Of a stretch of DNA of 64,000 nt, positions 15,371-24,823 are shown in pieces (positions within the stretch are counted from its first letter, which is position 1; every line of letters begins with the position of its first letter). Location of the stretch: the NCBI GenBank assembly GCA_036387415.1, contig DASVTU010000039.1, positions 434,001 through 498,000 of the forward strand, given 5' to 3'. Under the pieces are notes generated by a model that did no database searches, had not been told where the DNA came from, and worked only from the letters and a program-made list of their open reading frames with translations. Origin of the DNA: DASVTU01 sp036387415. Lineage in GTDB: Bacteria > Acidobacteriota > Blastocatellia > Pyrinomonadales > Pyrinomonadaceae. The position numbers were made by a program, and so were the translations under genes.

Positions 15371-16813
15371 TTAATTCCCTGTCTCCTTGCTCCGTGTTTC
15401 AGACTCCGGCGCTGTTGACGGCGCGGGCATCGTTTTGGGCGGGTCGGGCATTTGGATGTCGTAGTTCTCACCCTCTGCGCCAACCCACTGACGGAAACGC
15501 TCTTGCCACGCCTTGAAATCTTCTACCAGTTGATTCGCCTCGGCGATGCGTTCCGTCTTCGGCGCGTCGTCGCGTTGCGGTTCGGACGAGAAAACGTCGC
15601 GCGCACGTGCGAGCATGACTTTTAAGTCGGTGCGTAGAACGTCGGATTGCGGGTCGAGGCCGGGCGTTTCGTCGAGAGTCTTAATCGCGGGGTTCGCCGC
15701 ATCCTTATCGCCTTGCAGGGTTGCGGCAAACGCCTGTTGGCCTTGATTGATGGCGCGACGATAAGCGTCAGAATCGGGTGCGCCGCCCGTCAACAGATGC
15801 TCGAACGCGCCCGCGAGTGTCGGCGTCGGTTCCTTGAGATTGCGCCACACCGACATGAAACTGGCGACTATCAACACAAGCACCGCGACCTGCAAAACGC
15901 GCCACGCCAGTGCGATTCGCTCGCCCTCTTCGGGTCGCTTGTAGTCGATAAAGAGCGCAAGCACGGCGCCCGCGACGAGGCCGCCGAGGTGCGCCGCGTT
16001 GTTGATGAAAGGAATCGTGTAGCCGATAAAAAGATTGATGAGAATGGTGGGCAGCAGTCCGGTTCCGAAGGCGCGTTTGAAGCCGTCGGGCAGTTCGTGT
16101 CGAAACTTGATGCCGAAGACGAACATCACGCCGACGAGTCCGAACAACGCGCCCGACGCTCCCGCCGAAGGGCCACCACCGCCGCGAAAGAGGAAGTGGC
16201 CGAGAAAGGTGTCGTCGCTCATTTGATACATCGACGTGAAATAACTGGCGGCGACGCCCGCCGCGCCCGTCACCATCCAGAAGACGACGAACTTCGCCGA
16301 GCCGTAGAGTTTTTCCACGTAAGGGCCGAGCACGAACAGGCTGTACATATTCACCAGCAGGTGAATCCAGCCGATGTGCATGAAGACAGGCGTGATGAAA
16401 CGCCACCACTCGCCCATGTCAATCGACGCCTTGAAACTCGCGCCGTAGGCAATCAAAACTTGCGGATTCTCAGAACCGCCCGCCGCCGTCAGTATGAGAA
16501 AGACGAAGATGTTGACGCTGAGAATGATAAGGGTGAAAGTGGCGGGACGCGAGATGATGGCACGCATGAAGCGCACCATCTCCGGGTCGTGGACGACTCG
16601 ACGCTCGTCCGTCTCGTTGTCTGCGTTCGACGCCGGGGCGGACGCGTCTGCGCCACAGACTCCGCAATTACTCTCCCCTGCGCCGATGAGCGCGCCGCAA
16701 CTCCGACACACGCTCGGTCGTCCCGCGTAGGCAGCATCGTTGATTCGACCTTCGGACAAAACTTTTACTCGCTCCCGCTCTCCCGCCTCGCCACCTGTGA
16801 CACCACGCCTCAA
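15371..16813 (-). CDS. Rhomboid intramembrane serine protease with N-terminal zinc ribbon
   Basis: About 480 residues. The N-terminus holds a CxxC-x10-CxxC zinc ribbon (CRSCGALIGAGESNCGVCG, residues about 36-54). Six or more membrane helices follow, with the rhomboid serine motif GASGALFG and the catalytic His in NNAAHLGGLVAG; HIGWIHLLVNMYSLF matches the conserved loop/TM2 motif. The last 130 residues form a soluble, partly acidic tail. It cleaves membrane protein substrates in the inner membrane. The frame begins at a TTG with a weak signal, and a later TTG near residue 19 is equally possible, so the start is uncertain. Confidence 0.88.
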   Translation of the reverse strand: MRRGVTGGEAGERERVKVLSEGRINDAAYAGRPSVCRSCGALIGAGESNCGVCGADASAPASNADNETDERRVVHDPEMVRFMRAIISRPATFTLIILSVNIFVFLILTAAGGSENPQVLIAYGASFKASIDMGEWWRFITPVFMHIGWIHLLVNMYSLFVLGPYVEKLYGSAKFVVFWMVTGAAGVAASYFTSMYQMSDDTFLGHFLFRGGGGPSAGASGALFGLVGVMFVFGIKFRHELPDGFKRAFGTGLLPTILINLFIGYTIPFINNAAHLGGLVAGAVLALFIDYKRPEEGERIALAWRVLQVAVLVLIVASFMSVWRNLKEPTPTLAGAFEHLLTGGAPDSDAYRRAINQGQQAFAATLQGDKDAANPAIKTLDETPGLDPQSDVLRTDLKVMLARARDVFSSEPQRDDAPKTERIAEANQLVEDFKAWQERFRQWVGAEGENYDIQMPDPPKTMPAPSTAPESETRSKETGN

Positions 16814-17127
16814 TCTCGACCGCTCCGCCCCGCGCCGACATCACGCGAGCGGCGTCATTCGAGATGGCGCAGCACCCTCAATTCATTACTCTCACAGGAA
16901 TATTTGCTCGGACGGATTCTACAATGAAGCACAACGCGCTGTCACACCACACCGAATTGCGGAATGCGGACTGTCAGAACCGAGAGGACAGGAGTAAGAA
17001 GCCGGAAGTCAGAATGGAGAGAAGAAACAATGGCGAGCGCATCGCCAATAGTGTTTCTTCTGACTCCTGAATTCTTACTTCTCGCTTCTGCTTATCAATC
17101 CGCAATCCGAATTCCGCATTCCGCAAT
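16814..17127. repeat. 314-bp intergenic region with nested palindromes
   Basis: An outer pair of GCGGAATGCGGATT-type arms (GAATTGCGGAATGCGGACTG near 16954 and ATTCCGCATTCCGCAATC near 17110) encloses an inner inverted repeat (GTAAGAAGCCGGAAGTCAGA with TTCTGACTCCTGAATTCTTA). The rest, 16814-16953, probably carries the rhomboid promoter. No gene is seen. Confidence 0.75.
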
Positions 17128-19275
17128 CTACTTGATTTGTCCTTGAATCTTAATCTCGTTGGACGCGAGGGCGTCGGCGGTGATTTGGAGGGGCGCGCGC
17201 CAGAGGAGAGTTTTAATCTGGCAAGTGCCGGTGTTGTCTTCGCGGCAGTAGTAGAGCGTCAGTTGAACACGCATTTCCGCCGCGCCGGGCGCGAGTGCGC
17301 GCAGGGGCAGACGCAGGGGCAACTTCAAGTCTTTCGTCGTCCGCGTCGTGATTTTGGACGCGGGCGTGTTAGTGCTTGCGGTTGTTGTGGTTGAAGTGGT
17401 CGCGTTTGTGACGGAGGCGGTTGAGGTGTCTGTGCCGAGGGCGACGTGTGCGTCGCCGTGGTCAATGGAGACGCGATAGCGTTGCGGCGCAGAGGGGTTG
17501 AGATGATAACCGTCGGGCAGTGCGACATCGACGTTGAGTGTGGCTGTGGCGTTTGCGCGGAGGCGTTGCGGGGCGAGTCGGGTTTCTTCCGTGTTGGGCG
17601 CGGTGGTGTTGTCGGCATCGGTTAAAGTTGTGGTCGAAGCTGTGTTGGTGGCGGGCGGTTGGAGTCCGCGCAGCATGAGCGTCGAGGTTTGTCCGGTCTT
17701 CAAATCGACGACGCGCACGGCATGGTTGTTCGTGTCGGCGACGTAGAGTTTGCCGTCGGCTGCGCTGAGGCCGCCGGGTTCGTAGAAGGAAGCGGTCGTG
17801 CCGTCGGATTGTCCGGGCTTGCCTGTTCCGGCAAAATTTTTGACGGTGCGCGTCTCAGGGTCGAGACGTTTGATGCGGTGATTGTAGGTGTCTGCGACGA
17901 GCAGCGCGCCGTCCGTGTAGAGCACGCCGAGCGGATGCTGCAAGCGCACGCTATCGCCGCGCCCTTCGCGGTCGCCAAACTCGAAGAGGTCGCCGCCCGC
18001 GAGCGTCCGCACCTGCGGGTTGTTGCCTGCGATGTCGATGGCGCGAATGATGTTTGATTCGCTATCGGCGACGAAAAGGCTCTTGCCGTCGGAGGCGAGG
18101 CCGGACGGTTGCGCGAAGCCCGCCTCAAGCAACGCGCCGTCGATGCGCGCTTCGCGTCCCGAACCAGCGAAGGGGCGCACTTCGCGACGCGCGATGTCGT
18201 AGCTCCAAATTTGATGCGGCCCGGCCATCGCGATGTAGATGGTGCGACCCGTGCCGAGATACAAATCCCACGGCGAACTCAGACCCGTCGTGGCGGCGGG
18301 CTTGGGCGTCGTTGTTTCATCGTTCCAACGTCCCTGCAAGCCAGTCCCCGCGACTGTCTCGACGACGCGCTTAGTCAAATCGACGCGACGCAAAGCGTGG
18401 TTCCCCGTATCGGCGACGTAGAGCGAATCGCCGTCGAGCGTCATGCCCTGCGGACGATTGAACGTCGCCGCGTCAAACGCGCCGCTCGTCATGCCGCGTT
18501 CGCCCGTACCGATGGTTTCAATAAGCGTGCCGTCGAGTTTAGCGACGACGATGCGGTTGTGATTCGAGTCGGCGATGAAGAGACGGCGCCCACGTTCGTC
18601 GGCCAGCACTTTGCCGGGAAACGCGAGCGGCAAATCTCCGACCTTAGCGCGTTCGAGCGCGAGTTTAAGCGGTTGCTCGTTCAACTCGCCGCGCGCACGC
18701 GACTCTCCGACCAACTGACCGACGGCGCGGTCAATCACGTCGTAATTGCCTTCGCCCTGCACGACGCCGACGACGTAGCCCGACGGGTCAATCAACACCT
18801 GCGTCGGCCACGCGCGCACGGCGTAGGATTGCCAGATGGCGAAGTCTGCATCGTTGACTACGGGGTGTTCGATGCCGTAGCGAACGATGATGCGACGAAT
18901 GTTGTCCGTCTCTTTCTCATTGTCGAACTTGGCGGAATGTACGCCGATGACGACGAGTTGCTTCGCATACTTCTCTTCAAGTCGTTGGAGGTCGGGGATG
19001 ATGTGGATGCAGTTGATGCATCCGTACGTCCAGAAATCCAGCAGCACAACTTTGCCGCGCAACGCCGCCAGCGAAAGCGGCTTATCCGTGTTGAGCCACC
19101 CGCGCCCGCCCGTCAACTCCGGCGCACGCACGCGCCCCGTCTGCCGCATCGACATGAGAGTGCCTTTCCGTATGGTCAAACTTTTCGCACGCGCCTTTGC
19201 CGCAAGCAACACGGCGGGCGTAAACAGTAAAACGAGCGAGACGGCGACAACAACAAACCACGATTTTTTTAACAT
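17128..19275 (-). CDS. Thioredoxin-like / NHL-repeat / DsbD-alpha-like secreted protein (NHLRC2-like)
   Basis: About 715 residues starting MLKKSWF at 19275, with GAGG before the ATG. The signal peptide or membrane anchor covers residues 1-27. A thioredoxin-like domain with the redox pair Cys86/Cys89 (YGCINCIHIIPD) follows. NHL propeller repeats occupy about 220-530 (YVADTGNHALRRVDL, LLVADTYNHRIKRLDP, YVADTNNHAVRVVDL). A Thr-rich linker leads to a C-terminal beta domain (LTLYYCREDNTGTC) similar to the DsbD N-terminal domain. It is probably a periplasmic thiol-redox protein. The domain order resembles bacterial relatives of NHLRC2. Confidence 0.88.
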   Translation of the reverse strand: MLKKSWFVVVAVSLVLLFTPAVLLAAKARAKSLTIRKGTLMSMRQTGRVRAPELTGGRGWLNTDKPLSLAALRGKVVLLDFWTYGCINCIHIIPDLQRLEEKYAKQLVVIGVHSAKFDNEKETDNIRRIIVRYGIEHPVVNDADFAIWQSYAVRAWPTQVLIDPSGYVVGVVQGEGNYDVIDRAVGQLVGESRARGELNEQPLKLALERAKVGDLPLAFPGKVLADERGRRLFIADSNHNRIVVAKLDGTLIETIGTGERGMTSGAFDAATFNRPQGMTLDGDSLYVADTGNHALRRVDLTKRVVETVAGTGLQGRWNDETTTPKPAATTGLSSPWDLYLGTGRTIYIAMAGPHQIWSYDIARREVRPFAGSGREARIDGALLEAGFAQPSGLASDGKSLFVADSESNIIRAIDIAGNNPQVRTLAGGDLFEFGDREGRGDSVRLQHPLGVLYTDGALLVADTYNHRIKRLDPETRTVKNFAGTGKPGQSDGTTASFYEPGGLSAADGKLYVADTNNHAVRVVDLKTGQTSTLMLRGLQPPATNTASTTTLTDADNTTAPNTEETRLAPQRLRANATATLNVDVALPDGYHLNPSAPQRYRVSIDHGDAHVALGTDTSTASVTNATTSTTTTASTNTPASKITTRTTKDLKLPLRLPLRALAPGAAEMRVQLTLYYCREDNTGTCQIKTLLWRAPLQITADALASNEIKIQGQIK

Positions 19276-19654
19276 ACAAACCTCAACCAAAACTTTCTTA
19301 ATAAACTTCCGACGAGAATCTCCTATCCGACTCCTTCCGACCATCTCCGAATCTTCGTCCAACGAATATACGCGCGCCGACCGACTTTGAGATTACTTCC
19401 GCGAAACCGCGCTCGCTCCCGTCGAGATAAATGCGCTGCCCGTATGTTATCAAACCGATGCTTTTTTATTCCCAATCGTCAATCCGCATTCCGCAATTCG
19501 CCGCCTCTCCGCGCCGCACGCGTCGTTGACTTGGCGGTTTTCGACATGCTAGAACCGCTCTGCCGTCAAATAAGTTGCCAACGGCCATGCACCACTCATT
19601 CGTCACCGCGAGAGGGATGCGCCCCGACCGCCCCTCCCCGCTTCGTCTCCCATA
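19276..19654. other. 379-bp divergent intergenic region
   Basis: It separates the minus-strand thioredoxin-NHL gene from the plus-strand CheW-like gene and should contain both promoters. A single arm of the GCGGAATGCGGATT repeat family occurs at about 19487-19503 (CAATCCGCATTCCGCAATTC) without a partner. Nothing else is recognised. Confidence 0.6.
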
Positions 19655-20260
19655 ATGCCTTCGCTCATGGAAGAGAACGACGCTTTGCACGACACAGAAA
19701 CGCTTCGACCCACACCCGCGACCGACTCGGCGACCGAAGCGGCGACTGACCCGGCGACCGAAGCCGCGCTCGAAGACCGTCGAGAACAGCGCGAACTACT
19801 TTTGATGCGCGCGGGCGCACACATCATCGCCGTCTTTGCCGATGCGGTCGAATCCGTCTCCGACGCTCTGCGCCCCGCCCCTCTGCCGCACGCGCCCCGC
19901 TCCGTGCTCGGCATCGTCAGCCTGCGCGGACGCATGCGAACCGTCATCGACCCGCGTTACTTACTCGCCAACGAACCGACCGACGACAACAACCGCGACG
20001 CACACACCCCTGACGTTTCTACACCAGCCTCTCCATCCATCTTGGTCGCGCTACGCGGCGACGAACAACTCGCCATCGCTGTCGAACGCATCGACAGCCG
20101 CATCGAAATCGCGCCCGCCGTCATCAAGCCGCACTCACAGACCGCCAGCCTCATTCGCGGGACGCTTCAACACGGTGACGCCTCCGTTATCATCCTAGAC
20201 CCCGCGTATCTCTTTGAAGCCGCCATGCAAGGCACCGACAGGCGCAGGCAACGTTCATAA
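19655..20260 (+). CDS. CheW-like domain protein
   Basis: About 201 residues (an ATG at 19667 is an alternative start). A Thr/Ala/Glu-rich N-terminal 40 residues is followed by one CheW-type beta-barrel domain: LLLMRAGAHIIAVFADAVESV, SVLGIVSLRGRMRTVIDPRYLL and a final VIILDPAYLFEA. CheW couples receptors to CheA, and this gene may work with the CheA-like kinase at 8948-11140. It is more divergent than canonical CheW and lacks neighbouring chemotaxis genes. Confidence 0.8.
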   Translation: MPSLMEENDALHDTETLRPTPATDSATEAATDPATEAALEDRREQRELLLMRAGAHIIAVFADAVESVSDALRPAPLPHAPRSVLGIVSLRGRMRTVIDPRYLLANEPTDDNNRDAHTPDVSTPASPSILVALRGDEQLAIAVERIDSRIEIAPAVIKPHSQTASLIRGTLQHGDASVIILDPAYLFEAAMQGTDRRRQRS

Positions 20261-20264
20261 AGCC

Positions 20265-20346
20265 GAGGCTAGAGGTCAGAGGTGAGAGGCTAGTTAAAAA
20301 CAGAATGCTTTTACCAACCTCTCACCTCTGACCTCTGGCCTCTGCT
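20265..20346. repeat. Palindromic intergenic repeat, GAGGTC family, copy 2
   Basis: GAGGTCAGAGGTGAGAGGCT and CCTCTCACCTCTGACCTC are complementary around TAGTTAAAAACAGAATGC. The core TAGTTAAAA-ACAG matches the copy at 11147-11226, indicating a dispersed family rather than chance. Confidence 0.85.
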
Positions 20347-20351
20347 CCACG

Positions 20352-20386
20352 ATTTACCATTTACCATTTACCATTTACTATTTCTC
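20352..20386. repeat. Heptamer tandem repeat abutting the mutS2 start
   Basis: ATTTACC is repeated three times, followed by ATTTACT and ATTTCTC, ending one base before the mutS2 ATG. The tract occupies the place where a ribosome-binding site would lie. Confidence 0.85.
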
Positions 20387-20387
20387 C

Positions 20388-22913
20388 ATGAACGAACAGG
20401 CATTCGGGGCATTGGAATACGAAGGCTTGCGTGCGCTCGTCCGTCGCGGGGCGCAGACGCCGATGGGTCGTGCGCTCGCGGAGGCGATTGCGCCGCTCTC
20501 TGATTTGGCGGGCGTGCGTCGTGCTCTCGCGGCGGTGACGGAATGCGTCGAACTCCGCAGGCGTGGCGCGGCATGGGTCTTCTACGAACTCGCCGACCCG
20601 TCAGACGCGCTCGCACGTCTACGCATCGAAGGCACGCTCCTCGAACCGCAGACGCTTTTGGAAGTCGCGCGTCTATGCGAGCAGGCGGTCGGCGCACGCG
20701 CCGCCATCCACGCCGAACGCGCGGACAGCCCCGTTCTCTGGGAAGTAGTCGCGGAGATTCCGCCGACGCTTTCCGTAGTCGCTTCGCGCATCAAATCGAA
20801 AATCCTGCCCAGCGGCGAACTCGACGACCGCGCCAGTCCCGAACTCGCGCACATCCGCGCTGAGATTACACGCCTTCGTTCTTCCATCACACGCGCGCTC
20901 GAAAACCTGATGCGTCGTTCGGAAGAATCGATTCAAGACCAACTCGTCACCGTCCGCAACGACCGCTTCGTCATCCCCGTCCGCTCCGACCATCGCGGTC
21001 GCGTCCACGGCGTCGCGCACGGCTTCTCGTCTTCCGGCGCAACCATCTTCGTCGAGCCTTTGGAAACGATTGATTCAAACAACGAACTCCAAGCCCTGCG
21101 CGAGACAGAAGAACGCGAAGTGACGCGTATCCTCTTGACACTTGCTGAAGAACTCAGAAGCGAATTGCACGCCGTCGAACTAGCGGCGACGGTGGTTGCC
21201 GAACTCGATTTCATCGGCGCGAAGGCGGCGCTTGCGCGCGAACTCAACTGCGTCGAACCCGTCATCGACGAAGCGCGCACGCTCGAACTCGACGCCGCGC
21301 GTCATCCCTTGCTCGAAGAAAACCTGCGCGCCACCACGGGCGGCGCAGTCGTCCCCGTCTCTTTCTCGCTCGACGCCGAGCGTCCTGTGATGATTATTTC
21401 CGGCGCAAACGCGGGCGGTAAAACCGTCGTCTTGAAGACCGCAGGACTGCTGGCACTGATGGCTCTCTCCGGCCTCCACGTTCCGGCGCGTGCGGCGCGC
21501 GTGCCGCTCTACGCCACCGTGCTCGCAGACATCGGCGACCGCCAATCGCTCGCCGCTAACCTTTCGACCTTCACCGCACACGTCGCCAACATTCGACAGA
21601 TGCTCGAACTCTGCGCGAGTCCCGCGCTCGTCCTTCTGGATGAAGTCGGCACGGGCACCGACCCCGAAGAAGGTTCCGCGCTCGGTGTCGCCGTGGTTGA
21701 CCATTTCCGTCGCGCGTGCGGCGCACACGTTGTCGCCACGACGCACTACAGCGGTTTGAAGATGTACGCGGCGAACGACGAATCGGTCGTCAACGCGAGC
21801 GTCGAATTTGATGAGAAGACTCTGCAACCGACGTATCGCCTCATCGTCGGCGTGGCGGGCGCGTCTTCGGGACTCGACATCGCGCGTCGCTTCGGTTTCC
21901 CCGAAACAATCATCGGCGCGGCGCGCGAACGCGTGGACGAACAGACGCTCGCTGCCGCCGATTATCTCCGCCGCATCAAACGCGAATCCGAGGAGGCCGA
22001 GGCGCTGCGTCGCGCGCTCGAAGAGGAACGCGCGGCGGTCGCCGAAAAGTATGCCGCGCTCGACCGCGAAGCAGAACGACGCGAACGCGAACGACAAACC
22101 GCCTTCGCGCGTCAACTCCAAACGGCGGTCGCTGACTTCGAGCAACGTTCGCAGGAACTCTTCTCCAAAATCGAAGACCGCAGCGAACGCATCCGTGTCG
22201 AACGCGAAGCCGCCGCACGCGCCGCCGAACTCCGCCGCGAAGCCCAACGCGCCACCGAAGACGCACGCCGCACCAAGACGACTCGCACGGCGGCGACGAA
22301 CGACGATTTGACGCGCGGCGTCCGCGTCGTCCGTCACGGACGCGAACGCGACGCGGACGTTCCTACACCATTCCCTTCATCCGACGCACAAGCGACAGCA
22401 CCGCCGCCCGCACGCGCCATCCGTGCGGGTGACCGCGTACGCCTCCGCACGCTCGGTACTACCGGCCTCATCGAACGTCTCAGCGACGGCGAAGCCGAAG
22501 TCCTCATCGGCTCGCTCCGTTTCAGAGAAAAACTGGAAAACCTCGAACTCATGGCGCCAGCGGCACGCGCCGCCGAAAAACCCGCCAAAGGACGCGCCCC
22601 GAATCTTGAGCGCATGGCACAACAGAGCGGCACCGAATTTCGACTCCAACCTCAATCGAAGAACGAACCGCACACCGAACTCAACCTCATCGGTCGCACC
22701 ACCGACGAAGCCGTTGACGAGACGGACAAGTTTCTCGACGAAGCCTACATGCATAGTCTCGGACAGATACGCATCGTCCACGGCCACGGCACAGGCGCAC
22801 TGCGCCGCGCCATCGCCCAACTCCTCAAGAGCCACCCGCACGTCGCAAGCTTCGCGCCCGCCCCACCCGAACACGGCGGCGCAGGCGCGACCGTAGTCGA
22901 GTTGAAGCAATGA
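20388..22913 (+). CDS. mutS2: Endonuclease MutS2
   Basis: An 841-residue protein. The MutS-type core and lever segments are followed by an ATPase domain with Walker A SGANAGGKTVVLKT and Walker B LVLLDEVGTGTDPEEG. A long Glu/Arg-rich coiled coil (about 520-650) follows. The C-terminal Smr nuclease domain has IVHGHGTGALRRAIAQLL. The usual LDLRG motif reads LNLIG, as in some homologues. It lacks the mismatch-recognition domain I, which separates it from MutS1. Known roles are suppression of recombination and rescue of collided ribosomes. No ribosome-binding site is seen; a heptamer repeat directly precedes the ATG. Confidence 0.95.
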   Translation: MNEQAFGALEYEGLRALVRRGAQTPMGRALAEAIAPLSDLAGVRRALAAVTECVELRRRGAAWVFYELADPSDALARLRIEGTLLEPQTLLEVARLCEQAVGARAAIHAERADSPVLWEVVAEIPPTLSVVASRIKSKILPSGELDDRASPELAHIRAEITRLRSSITRALENLMRRSEESIQDQLVTVRNDRFVIPVRSDHRGRVHGVAHGFSSSGATIFVEPLETIDSNNELQALRETEEREVTRILLTLAEELRSELHAVELAATVVAELDFIGAKAALARELNCVEPVIDEARTLELDAARHPLLEENLRATTGGAVVPVSFSLDAERPVMIISGANAGGKTVVLKTAGLLALMALSGLHVPARAARVPLYATVLADIGDRQSLAANLSTFTAHVANIRQMLELCASPALVLLDEVGTGTDPEEGSALGVAVVDHFRRACGAHVVATTHYSGLKMYAANDESVVNASVEFDEKTLQPTYRLIVGVAGASSGLDIARRFGFPETIIGAARERVDEQTLAAADYLRRIKRESEEAEALRRALEEERAAVAEKYAALDREAERRERERQTAFARQLQTAVADFEQRSQELFSKIEDRSERIRVEREAAARAAELRREAQRATEDARRTKTTRTAATNDDLTRGVRVVRHGRERDADVPTPFPSSDAQATAPPPARAIRAGDRVRLRTLGTTGLIERLSDGEAEVLIGSLRFREKLENLELMAPAARAAEKPAKGRAPNLERMAQQSGTEFRLQPQSKNEPHTELNLIGRTTDEAVDETDKFLDEAYMHSLGQIRIVHGHGTGALRRAIAQLLKSHPHVASFAPAPPEHGGAGATVVELKQ

Positions 22914-22959
22914 AGCAACGAGTCCGAATGCATCAATGTGCAGATGAGTAAATAGACTG

Positions 22960-24813
22960 ATGGCAAAGTTTCCGCAGACATTTATTGACGACCTACGGCG
23001 ACAGTCAGACATCGTGCGCGTCGTGTCGGACTACGTTTCGCTGAAGAAGAAGGGCACGAACTGGATGGCGTGTTGCCCGTTTCATCAAGAGAAGACGCCG
23101 AGCTTTTCGGTCAGCCCGTCGAAGGAGATGTACTACTGTTTCGGTTGCGGGAAGGGCGGCAACGTCTTTAGTTTCGTGATGGAGTTGGAGCGCGTGTCGT
23201 TCCCCGAAGCGATAAAGATTGTGGCGGAGAAGGCTGGCGTGCCACTTCCTGCGTTGGAGGAGGATAAGCGTTTTGAAGTACGTCGGCGGGATGCGGATGC
23301 GGTCATCGAGTTGAACGGTTGGGCGCTCGAATGGTGGGAGCAGCAGTTAAAGGAAGGCGACGGCGCGGACGTGCGTGCGGCGCGCGAATACGTGGAGAGC
23401 CGTGGGATAACGGAGGAGACACGCGCGTTGTTTCGTCTCGGTTTCGCGCCGGACAGTTGGGATGCGCTCGGCTCGTACCTGAAACGCAAAGGCGCGTCGT
23501 CCGCCGACATCGAGCGCAGCGGCCTCGTCGTCAAGAAGGACGCGGGCGGTTTCTACGACCGCTTTCGCGGGCGCATCATCTTTCCTGTGATGGACGCGCA
23601 GGGGCGACCCGTCGCGTTTGGCGGGCGCGCTCTGCCCGGCGAGGGCGAGCCGAAATATCTCAACTCGCCGGAGACGGCGGCCTACACGAAGGGGCGTCAT
23701 CTATACGGGCTGCATCTTTCGCGCGACGAGATTCGACGGAAGAAATTTGCGATTCTAGTCGAGGGTTATCTCGATTTGATTGCGCTGTTCGAGTTTGGCG
23801 TGCGCAACGTCGTGGCGAGTTTGGGAACCTCTTTGACAGCCGAGCAAGGGCAGTTGCTTGAGCGGTTTGCGCGGAAGGTGGTTGTCAATTATGATGGAGA
23901 TAGTGCAGGAAAAAAGGCAGCCAAACGTGCTTTCGAGGACATCGAGCCTTTTATCGCCAGAGGATTTGAAATTAAGGTGCTGGTGCTGCCGGACAATGCC
24001 GACCCGGACGAGTTTCTCAGAAAATACGGAGTTGCGGAGTACAATAAGCGACGTGGAGAAGCACCCTCTTTCATCCAGTTCGCCATTGATTTAGCTTCGC
24101 AGGGGCGTAATTTGCGCCGCGCATCAGAGAAGGCCGATGCCGTCGAGGAAGTTTTGCCCTTTATTCGCGCTGTGCGCAATACGGTGCAGAAACGCGACTA
24201 CTTCGATTTGGCGATGTACGCCTTGCAAGTCGAAGAATCGGTGCGCGGTGAAATCTGGCAGACCTTGAAGAGGAGCGCGGCGGGCGCGGCTCCCGCGCAG
24301 GCCATCAAGCAGAAGGTCGCACAGGCCGAAGCGCAACAGCCGACCGAGGCCGAAAAGATTCTGCTCGAACTGCTGGTGCACGACGCGGAGTTGCGTCGTG
24401 AGTTTCTGCCGCTCGTAGAAGAACTCGACTACGAAGACTTGCCGACCGCCACGGTCTTTCGCGCCTTGAAGGAGATTGAAGCCGATGGTGCGGACGTTAC
24501 GTTCGAGACGTTGACGGAGCGGACGGCGAGCGATGCGTCGGCTGCGGACATCGTGCCGCTCCTGTTGATGGGTGAACCGCAACGCGCCGAAGGCGAAGCG
24601 AGCGATGAGGTTTTGGCGAAGGCTGAGAGTTGTCTGGTAGCATTGCGTTTGATGAAAGTTGACCGACGGTTGAAGGAACTCGCCGTCGAGATTGCGGCGG
24701 CTGAGCGCGCGGGCGAGACAACGCGGCGCAACGAGTTGATTCTGGAAAATCTGGAATGGACGCGAGTCAGAAGCGCGCTCAACGCACGTCGCGCGGCGAC
24801 CTTCGCCGGATAG
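22960..24813 (+). CDS. dnaG: DNA primase
   Basis: A 617-residue primase. The N-terminal zinc finger is clear: CPFHQEKTPSFSVSP, then YYCFGCGKGGNVFSF. The RNA polymerase core includes FRGRIIFPVMDAQGRPVAFGGR, and the TOPRIM domain carries EGYLDLIALFEFG and the acidic NYDGDSAGKKAAKRA. The C-terminal part from about 440 is the helicase-interacting helical domain. It makes RNA primers at the replication fork. The sigma factor gene rpoD begins 10 nt later, the widespread dnaG-rpoD arrangement. Confidence 0.96.
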   Translation: MAKFPQTFIDDLRRQSDIVRVVSDYVSLKKKGTNWMACCPFHQEKTPSFSVSPSKEMYYCFGCGKGGNVFSFVMELERVSFPEAIKIVAEKAGVPLPALEEDKRFEVRRRDADAVIELNGWALEWWEQQLKEGDGADVRAAREYVESRGITEETRALFRLGFAPDSWDALGSYLKRKGASSADIERSGLVVKKDAGGFYDRFRGRIIFPVMDAQGRPVAFGGRALPGEGEPKYLNSPETAAYTKGRHLYGLHLSRDEIRRKKFAILVEGYLDLIALFEFGVRNVVASLGTSLTAEQGQLLERFARKVVVNYDGDSAGKKAAKRAFEDIEPFIARGFEIKVLVLPDNADPDEFLRKYGVAEYNKRRGEAPSFIQFAIDLASQGRNLRRASEKADAVEEVLPFIRAVRNTVQKRDYFDLAMYALQVEESVRGEIWQTLKRSAAGAAPAQAIKQKVAQAEAQQPTEAEKILLELLVHDAELRREFLPLVEELDYEDLPTATVFRALKEIEADGADVTFETLTERTASDASAADIVPLLLMGEPQRAEGEASDEVLAKAESCLVALRLMKVDRRLKELAVEIAAAERAGETTRRNELILENLEWTRVRSALNARRAATFAG

Positions 24814-24823
24814 TCAAAAGCGA

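Noticed and set aside
15647..16927. Plus-strand frame of 426 codons opposite the rhomboid gene
   Set aside because: The minus strand encodes membrane helices and the rhomboid serine and histidine motifs; the plus frame is charged, low-complexity sequence.
21180..22337. Minus-strand frame of 385 codons opposite mutS2
   Set aside because: It overlaps the MutS2 ATPase motifs on the plus strand and has no domain signature.
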